From contig JACATO010002204.1 in the NCBI GenBank assembly GCA_018389105.1, positions 2,790,001 through 2,854,000 on the forward strand: a DNA stretch of 64,000 bases, written 5' to 3'. The stretch is from Nautilus pompilius (lineage: Eukaryota > Mollusca > Cephalopoda > Nautilida > Nautilidae). The notes beneath the pieces were generated by a model. That model made no database searches, was not told where the DNA came from, and saw nothing but the letters and a program-made list of their open reading frames with translations. Each line of letters begins with the position of its first letter. Position 1 is the first letter of the stretch. This document shows, one piece after another, positions 62,001-64,000 of the stretch. Made by a program: the position numbers and the translations under genes.

Positions 62001-63972
62001 TTTTCACACTGAAGCTTCCTTGTTGAAATTTGAGTTGGATACTCAGTTTATTGTTCTAGGAACTGCATACATTCCCTTACCTTTCCCCATCACAGCAGGT
62101 GCACCATCAGTGTTTATACAAAAAAACTTTTTTGTCAACTCCTGTTCATAACGTTTGATAAAAGCTTTCATAAGGTCCTCATCTTTTGTTTCATGCAGTA
62201 GTTCTAAGCAACAGTGTTCTTCTTATTCCATCTCTCAATAATGGCAAGACAGGGAATATCATTATTATCAGCACTTGCATCCAGTGTCACACTGAAAACC
62301 AGTGTTGTTTATTGCTGCAGTTTGGTGGTTTTTGACATTTCCTGTCATTTCACTCACTCACCACTCGACAGTTCTCTCAAGGGACTGACCTTTACTCAAG
62401 ACAAAATTAAGTCCTAATTTTCTAAATCATTGAACACTCATATCTATTAAGAAATGCTTCTTTCAAATACGCTCCATCTGTTAAAGACTTTTCACGTTTA
62501 TTTTGAAATTTTGTTTGCTTAACGACGCAACACTCAAGCTGTGCAATTTGTTTACTATCATTCTTACATACAAATCCATATTGGGTTGTCCATGTAGCTT
62601 GAAATGTCTAATCTACCTATTTTGTGAGCCAATGTTTTGACACACTGCCTTTGTTAAAGAGCAGGATGAATGCACAGAACAGTGCATTATATAAGTAAGA
62701 CAGAACCTGAACAAAACCAGAGTATAGTGGTGAGCATACACTGCCAACCAACTGCTTGTATAATTTTTATATTACCCTGTGGATTTTCAGTCTCCGGTGC
62801 TGTTGGCTAATTGCTTTGGACCTTTGGTGACGGGGATTGTGGGTGTGATTTGTTTGGCTTCTGGTCATTGGCTGACATGAATCATCATCAGATTATAGCC
62901 ATGTGGTGTCTGTCTTTTCAATTTTGTGCAGTCTTGAAAGCAATTTACAACAACAACAAAACACAGTGATGTTATACAAGCCCACGAAAGCCATAGTTTT
63001 CAGAGTTTTGTTTTGGCTTAGTTCTTAGTCTGAACAAAAGCAAGTGGTAAAGGCTGAGTGAAAGGAAATGTTTTCCACATGCTGTGAACTGACTTTGACC
63101 ATTGATTTTTCTTGGGCTTTCAGTAAACTGTTTTATAAATTAATCAGTTTTGAGTAGATATATTTGATTAAAATTTGCTATTGATTTATAGTTTGCAGGC
63201 TTTGATGAAAATGGCCAATTAAAAAATTTGGCATGTATTCCCTTTTCATATAGTGACTGGCCATTGTAAAAGAATAACAAGTAAAAAAAAAAAACAGTCT
63301 ATGTATAATATTAATATGGATATTGTTCAGAGGTGCAGTAACAAAGCAGAGTAATCAAAATTACTGGCAAGAAGTCATGCATTTAGCCTTTTCTCCACTC
63401 CAGCAACTGCATTGAATATTTTCTCAGGAAAATGGACTGAGCTGCAAACAGATAAGAGTCATACTACAGCAGATTCTTTTATAGTTTTGGGACTTAGTAT
63501 ATAAACATCATCAAGCTTTTTTGGGAAGGAAATTAGTAGATGGCCAAGATGGTGCAACGTCAAAGTTAGTTGTGTTTATCAGAGCAATTAGAACCAGTAC
63601 TGTGTATGTTCATATACATCTTTTTTCCAACCCTAGAGTTTTTCTAAGCCCTTGTCAAGTAAATATTAAAAAAAAAAACACCAGTTGCTGGATTAACTTT
63701 TACCAAACAAAGCCAAGATTTCATCAGGAGCTGCTTGCTGCAAGTTTTACTTGGTTTATTATTTTTTTTTTTTGCTCCTTAATAAGAATTGCTATGTATT
63801 TAAATTTTCACCAGTACATTTATAACACAGTTGACTCTATCATTGTTTGTAATCTGATTGGTTTTTGTCTCTTTCCCCCAGGAGACTCAGTTTACCAGAA
63901 GCCTTTTTAACTGCTGACATTCTGCTGAGTACTCTACAAAACATCTTCGAAGGCCTGGTAGTGTATCCTAAG
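28866..63972 (+). CDS. ADSL: ADSL, adenylosuccinate lyase (ten exons, 3' end outside window)
   Basis: Exons: 28866-29084, 32130-32333, 33472-33516, 33860-33939, 35138-35309, 38689-38735, 39459-39549, 58256-58325, 60929-61076 and 63882-63972. All phases join without a break to 389 residues; vertebrate ADSL is about 484, so roughly 95 residues lie past the window. The cytosolic homotetramer cleaves fumarate from SAICAR and from adenylosuccinate in purine synthesis. Visible signatures are [49 protein letters not shown] (catalytic His at residue 181), [21 protein letters not shown]-type [10 protein letters not shown], and the fumarase-superfamily signature [14 protein letters not shown] (residues 311-324, catalytic Ser in the mobile loop). 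The start is the first ATG of the open exon. The N-terminal 35 residues are not conserved. Intron 7 is 18.7 kb and holds another gene. Confidence 0.97.
29466..29519. repeat. 13-bp perfect inverted repeat in ADSL intron 1
   Basis: ACCTTTATTCGGA (29466-29478) and its exact complement TCCGAATAAAGGT (29507-29519) are separated by 28 bases and could form a hairpin in the ADSL pre-mRNA 380 bases after exon 1. Function unknown. Confidence 0.6.
30197..31504 (+). mobile_element. DD41D Tc1/mariner-superfamily element, copy 2
   Basis: A 1308-bp direct repeat of the element at 26236-27557, with TA on each side (30195-30196, 31505-31506) and the same long TIRs. The copies differ by scattered substitutions and a few small indels (a shorter linker near 30590 and GAAGGCAAT in place of a 12-base string near 30943). 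Copy 2 lies in ADSL intron 1, whereas copy 1 is intergenic, so each is an independent insertion. Confidence 0.93.
30332..31391 (+). pseudogene. Transposase of DD41D copy 2 (same frameshift, different stop)
   Basis: Begins [15 protein letters not shown]. The frame changes at the same linker as in copy 1. A TAA at 30831-30833 follows VNKQNLR, one codon later than the TGA of copy 1. The catalytic part continues to DLIFKTK at 31391. All three Asp residues of the DD41D core remain. Confidence 0.85.
32130..32333 (+). CDS. ADSL: ADSL exon 2
   Basis: Acceptor TTTGTAG ends at 32129, donor GTAATAG at 32334. 68 codons from [14 protein letters not shown] to [11 protein letters not shown], including the substrate-binding RHDVMAH segment. 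Confidence 0.95.
33472..33516 (+). CDS. ADSL: ADSL exon 3 (45-bp microexon)
   Basis: Acceptor TTTTTAACAG ends at 33471, donor GTAAGA at 33517. Encodes [15 protein letters not shown] exactly in phase. Confidence 0.94.
33860..33939 (+). CDS. ADSL: ADSL exon 4
   Basis: Acceptor TTTTTTTAG ends at 33859, donor GTAAGT at 33940. Encodes [15 protein letters not shown] through AYTHL plus two bases of Gln; contains the catalytic His. Confidence 0.94.
35138..35309 (+). CDS. ADSL: ADSL exon 5
   Basis: Acceptor AAATATAG ends at 35137, donor GTAAAT at 35310. Completes Gln, then [19 protein letters not shown] through DDLRF-type [18 protein letters not shown] to ENNEDK. Confidence 0.95.
35407..37063 (-). 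mobile_element. Internally deleted pogo-like element
   Basis: The left end ACTGTATTTTTGGGGTTATA and the complement of the right end, CCATATTTTTAAGCATATAA, form imperfect TIRs, and AAGTCGA/AAGTTGA continue inward. The - strand transposase start (ATG at 36107-36109) encodes a DNA-binding domain. The catalytic DDE half is missing, since the element ends about 200 bases after the CENPB-like HTH. The segment near 36600-36900 is unusually CpG-rich. Confidence 0.7.
35650..36109 (-). pseudogene. pogo transposase DNA-binding half
   Basis: On the - strand: [16 protein letters not shown], stop, then [19 protein letters not shown] (Brinker-type HTH), and after a shift [42 protein letters not shown] (CENPB-type HTH). 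In-frame stops follow FKL and precede MATERQ. Confidence 0.75.
38689..38735 (+). CDS. ADSL: ADSL exon 6 (47-bp microexon)
   Basis: Acceptor TACTTTAG ends at 38688, donor GTAAGT at 38736. Encodes [15 protein letters not shown] plus two bases of Glu. Confidence 0.92.
39459..39549 (+). CDS. ADSL: ADSL exon 7
   Basis: Acceptor TGTCTTTAG ends at 39458, donor GTAAGA at 39550. Encodes [18 protein letters not shown] through LGASIHK. Confidence 0.95.
40002..42346 (-). mobile_element. hAT element with degenerate ZBED/GTF2IRD2-like transposase
   Basis: Ends CCGGGGTGGCCA and (complement of right end) CAGGGGGGGGTG are hAT-like. The flanks GTCTAGAG (39994-40001) and GCCTAGAA (42347-42354) agree at 6 of 8 positions, as expected for an old 8-bp duplication. 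The - strand protein runs from about 42022 to 40572 in at least four frame pieces: [20 protein letters not shown], then [19 protein letters not shown], and finally [20 protein letters not shown] (hAT dimerisation region). It is a pseudogene inside ADSL intron 7. Confidence 0.85.
42355..44139. other. ADSL intron 7 segment, nothing recognised
   Basis: AT-rich, no exon-like frame with splice sites and no repeat family recognised on either strand. Confidence 0.5.
44140..45120 (-). pseudogene. Endonuclease/RT-type LINE reverse transcriptase relic
   Basis: On the - strand [19 protein letters not shown] (from about 44277 down) matches the RT motif FIDLTKAFDxVxR. Upstream, [19 protein letters not shown] matches the conserved KAPGxDGIPxELLK. 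Stops and shifts are frequent. It may be the same broad family as the relic at 8280-8880. Confidence 0.6.
45690..46225 (+). pseudogene. hAT transposase fragment (+ strand)
   Basis: In order: [14 protein letters not shown] (hAT AS--VAY-IAK segment), YFVAC then [13 protein letters not shown] (usual LDESTDISDTAQ), and [12 protein letters not shown] (usual HCIIHxEALC). The order agrees with a ZBED/GTF2IRD2-like hAT transposase in its early catalytic region. Multiple breaks; no termini found. It is a separate fragment from the - strand hAT at 40002-42346. Confidence 0.6.
46433..47668 (+). mobile_element. Second mariner subfamily, full-length but decayed
   Basis: The left end CAAGGTCTGATCAAAAGG and the complement of the right end, CAAGGTCTGATCAAAAGA, are TIRs. 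TA flanks the right end, and TT stands at the left. The + strand shows VTGDKT (usual VTGDETW), [52 protein letters not shown] (second Asp) and a damaged third-Asp region. Stops are frequent. The TIRs differ from those at 6553-7860, so it is another subfamily. Confidence 0.85.
48172..48270. mobile_element. 99-bp piggyBac-type MITE
   Basis: TTAA at 48168-48171 and 48271-48274 flank CCCTAGTTCTGC at the left and GCAGAATTAGGG at the right, inverted repeats with one mismatch in 12. TTAA target duplication plus CCC..GGG ends is typical of piggyBac-superfamily MITEs. It is too short to encode anything. Confidence 0.75.
48790..49052 (-). CDS. Nested gene exon 3, terminal
   Basis: Acceptor TTATCTAG ends at 49053. 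86 codons, from [14 protein letters not shown] to [11 protein letters not shown], then TGA at 48792-48790. Predicted helical, charged C-terminus. Confidence 0.8.
48790..55057 (-). CDS. Unrecognised three-exon gene nested antisense in ADSL intron 7
   Basis: Exons (transcript order) 55057-54949, 53814-53578 and 49052-48790, joined in phase, encode 202 residues and a TGA. I do not recognise the protein. Visible parts: a basic N-terminus ([18 protein letters not shown]); an exon-2 domain with [20 protein letters not shown], then CYNC (68-71) and CTMPGC (99-104), a plausible zinc ribbon; then [12 protein letters not shown] and a lysine-rich helical tail ([20 protein letters not shown]) that recalls a SAM-type helical domain, which is only a resemblance. 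The ATG at 55057 has A at -3 and is the first in its frame. The frame stays open upstream without an ATG, to a GTG near 55270. Donors GTAAGT and acceptors TTTTCTAG and TTATCTAG are good. A CpG-rich region covers exon 1, implying its own promoter. Expression is unproven. Confidence 0.75.
49726..49866. repeat. Foldback (palindromic) repeat with about 65-bp arms
   Basis: The left arm (TTTCAATATCTCAAGATACT through TTTGAACCAAGAATC) is the imperfect complement of the right arm (AATTCCTGGTTCAAATTCCA through TCTTGAGATATTGAAAAC), with about 10 bases between. A single right-type arm occurs at 13640-13706. Each arm has a B-box-like GGTTCAAAT. It could be two head-to-head SINEs or a foldback MITE. Confidence 0.75.
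49867..52331. other. Intron of nested gene and of ADSL, no supported feature
   Basis: AT-rich. A - strand frame near 51690-51929 is isolated, without splice context or known motif, and is not called. Confidence 0.45.
52332..52513. repeat. 90-bp tandem duplication (two copies)
   Basis: CCATCTGACTTTGATGTAG starts at 52334 and again at 52424. The two 90-bp units differ at very few positions (TTTATATAA/TTTTTATAA, TGGGACG/TGGAACG), so the duplication is recent. Confidence 0.9.
53578..53814 (-). CDS. Nested gene exon 2, putative zinc-ribbon domain
   Basis: Acceptor TTTTCTAG ends at 53815, donor GTAAGT begins at 53577. 78 complete codons with CYNC and CTMPGC; codon use and residue pattern look like real coding sequence, unlike the surrounding intron. 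Confidence 0.8.
54620..55420 (-). promoter_or_regulatory. CpG-rich promoter region of the nested gene
   Basis: GC- and CpG-rich tract in an otherwise AT-rich intron, including GACGGACGGACGG near 55322 and a GGTGGTGGTGGTGGTG run near 55078. It spans exon 1 and some 350 bases upstream. Contrast with flanking sequence is as strong as at ADSL exon 1. Confidence 0.55.
54949..55057 (-). CDS. Nested gene exon 1
   Basis: ATG at 55057-55055, donor GTAAGT read down from 54948. 36 codons plus one base, Cys/Arg/Lys-rich: [10 protein letters not shown] to ARTCAE. Lies in a CpG-rich region. Confidence 0.65.
55480..56880. other. ADSL intron 7 segment 5' of the nested gene
   Basis: GC falls to background past about 55700. 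No gene or repeat family recognised. Confidence 0.45.
56880..57700 (-). pseudogene. CR1-like LINE reverse transcriptase relic with internal deletion
   Basis: The - strand reads SGISQDSF (RT motif SGVPQGSVLG) and then almost at once [18 protein letters not shown] (usual [13 protein letters not shown]). The YINDL/ADDTK segment that should lie between is missing, consistent with an internal deletion. Stops throughout. Same broad family as 12900-13620. Confidence 0.6.
58256..58325 (+). CDS. ADSL: ADSL exon 8
   Basis: Acceptor TCATTCCAG ends at 58255, donor GTAAGT at 58326. Encodes [18 protein letters not shown] then EKDQI plus one base of Gly. Follows the 18.7-kb intron that holds the nested gene. 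Confidence 0.94.
58705..59954 (-). mobile_element. Hsmar1-like mariner, full-length, inactive
   Basis: TA at 58703-58704 and 59955-59956 flank TIRs: the left end TTAAGTGGTTTCAAAACTTT and the complement of the right end TTAGGTCGTTACAAACATTT. The - strand transposase has [12 protein letters not shown] (first Asp), [34 protein letters not shown] (third Asp) and [13 protein letters not shown] at its end. The usual second Asp (in HDNA) reads Asn here (RNNA), so the catalytic triad is broken in addition to frame breaks. It lies in ADSL intron 8. Confidence 0.9.
60929..61076 (+). CDS. ADSL: ADSL exon 9, catalytic signature loop
   Basis: Acceptor GCTTGTAG ends at 60928, donor GTGCTG at 61077. Encodes [18 protein letters not shown] through [12 protein letters not shown], the fumarase/aspartase superfamily signature. 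Confidence 0.96.
61960..62650 (-). pseudogene. hAT transposase fragment (- strand) in ADSL intron 9
   Basis: On the - strand, [12 protein letters not shown], then a segment like [20 protein letters not shown] (usual LDESTDISD-AQLAIF), then [19 protein letters not shown], whose [14 protein letters not shown] matches the hAT TDGAPAM-GK motif. Shifts and stops; no termini found. Its residues differ from the hAT copies at 40002 and 45690, suggesting another lineage. Confidence 0.6.
62651..63881 (+). other. Remaining ADSL intron 9
   Basis: No recognised feature until the pyrimidine-rich tract and acceptor before exon 10. Confidence 0.5.
63882..63972 (+). CDS. ADSL: ADSL exon 10
   Basis: Acceptor TTTCCCCCAG ends at 63881, donor GTAACC at 63973. 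Encodes [18 protein letters not shown] through EGLVVYPK. Remaining exons lie past the window. Confidence 0.95.
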
Positions 63973-64000
63973 GTAACCTGTGCTATTGTTGTTGTTTTTT

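Overview
This window is animal (metazoan) nuclear DNA: AT-rich, with short coding exons bounded by GT/AG splice sites and very large introns filled with decayed transposons. The two recognisable host genes, PGS1 and ADSL, are intron-rich orthologues of vertebrate genes. The repeat content (several mariner subfamilies, DD41D and Tc1-like elements, hAT, piggyBac, pogo, CR1-like LINEs) fits an invertebrate bilaterian. My guess is a lophotrochozoan such as a mollusc, but nothing in the window proves it.

Layout: (1) 1-19908, + strand: the 3' half of PGS1, the mitochondrial phosphatidylglycerophosphate synthase that makes the precursor of cardiolipin. Five exons are present, ending with the stop codon; the N-terminal exons lie before the window. 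Its introns hold a piggyBac relic, a 1.37-kb TIR element with a conserved 226-codon reading frame, a full-length mariner, LINE relics, Tc1-like relics and a non-autonomous hAT element with a target-site duplication. (2) 19909-28440: intergenic, with an RT fragment and the first copy of a DD41D element. (3) 28866-63972 and beyond, + strand: ADSL (adenylosuccinate lyase, purine synthesis). Ten exons with continuous reading phase give 389 residues; the last part lies past the window. (4) Inside the 18.7-kb seventh ADSL intron, on the - strand, is a separate three-exon gene (55057 to 48790) encoding 202 residues that I do not recognise. It has its own CpG-rich promoter region.

The genes are not an operon. 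PGS1 and ADSL are head-to-tail neighbours with no obvious functional link, and the nested gene is transcribed against ADSL. The most rewarding targets are the nested orphan gene, the TIR element at 4201-5566, and the pair of nearly identical DD41D elements about 4 kb apart that share one frameshift but carry different stop codons.
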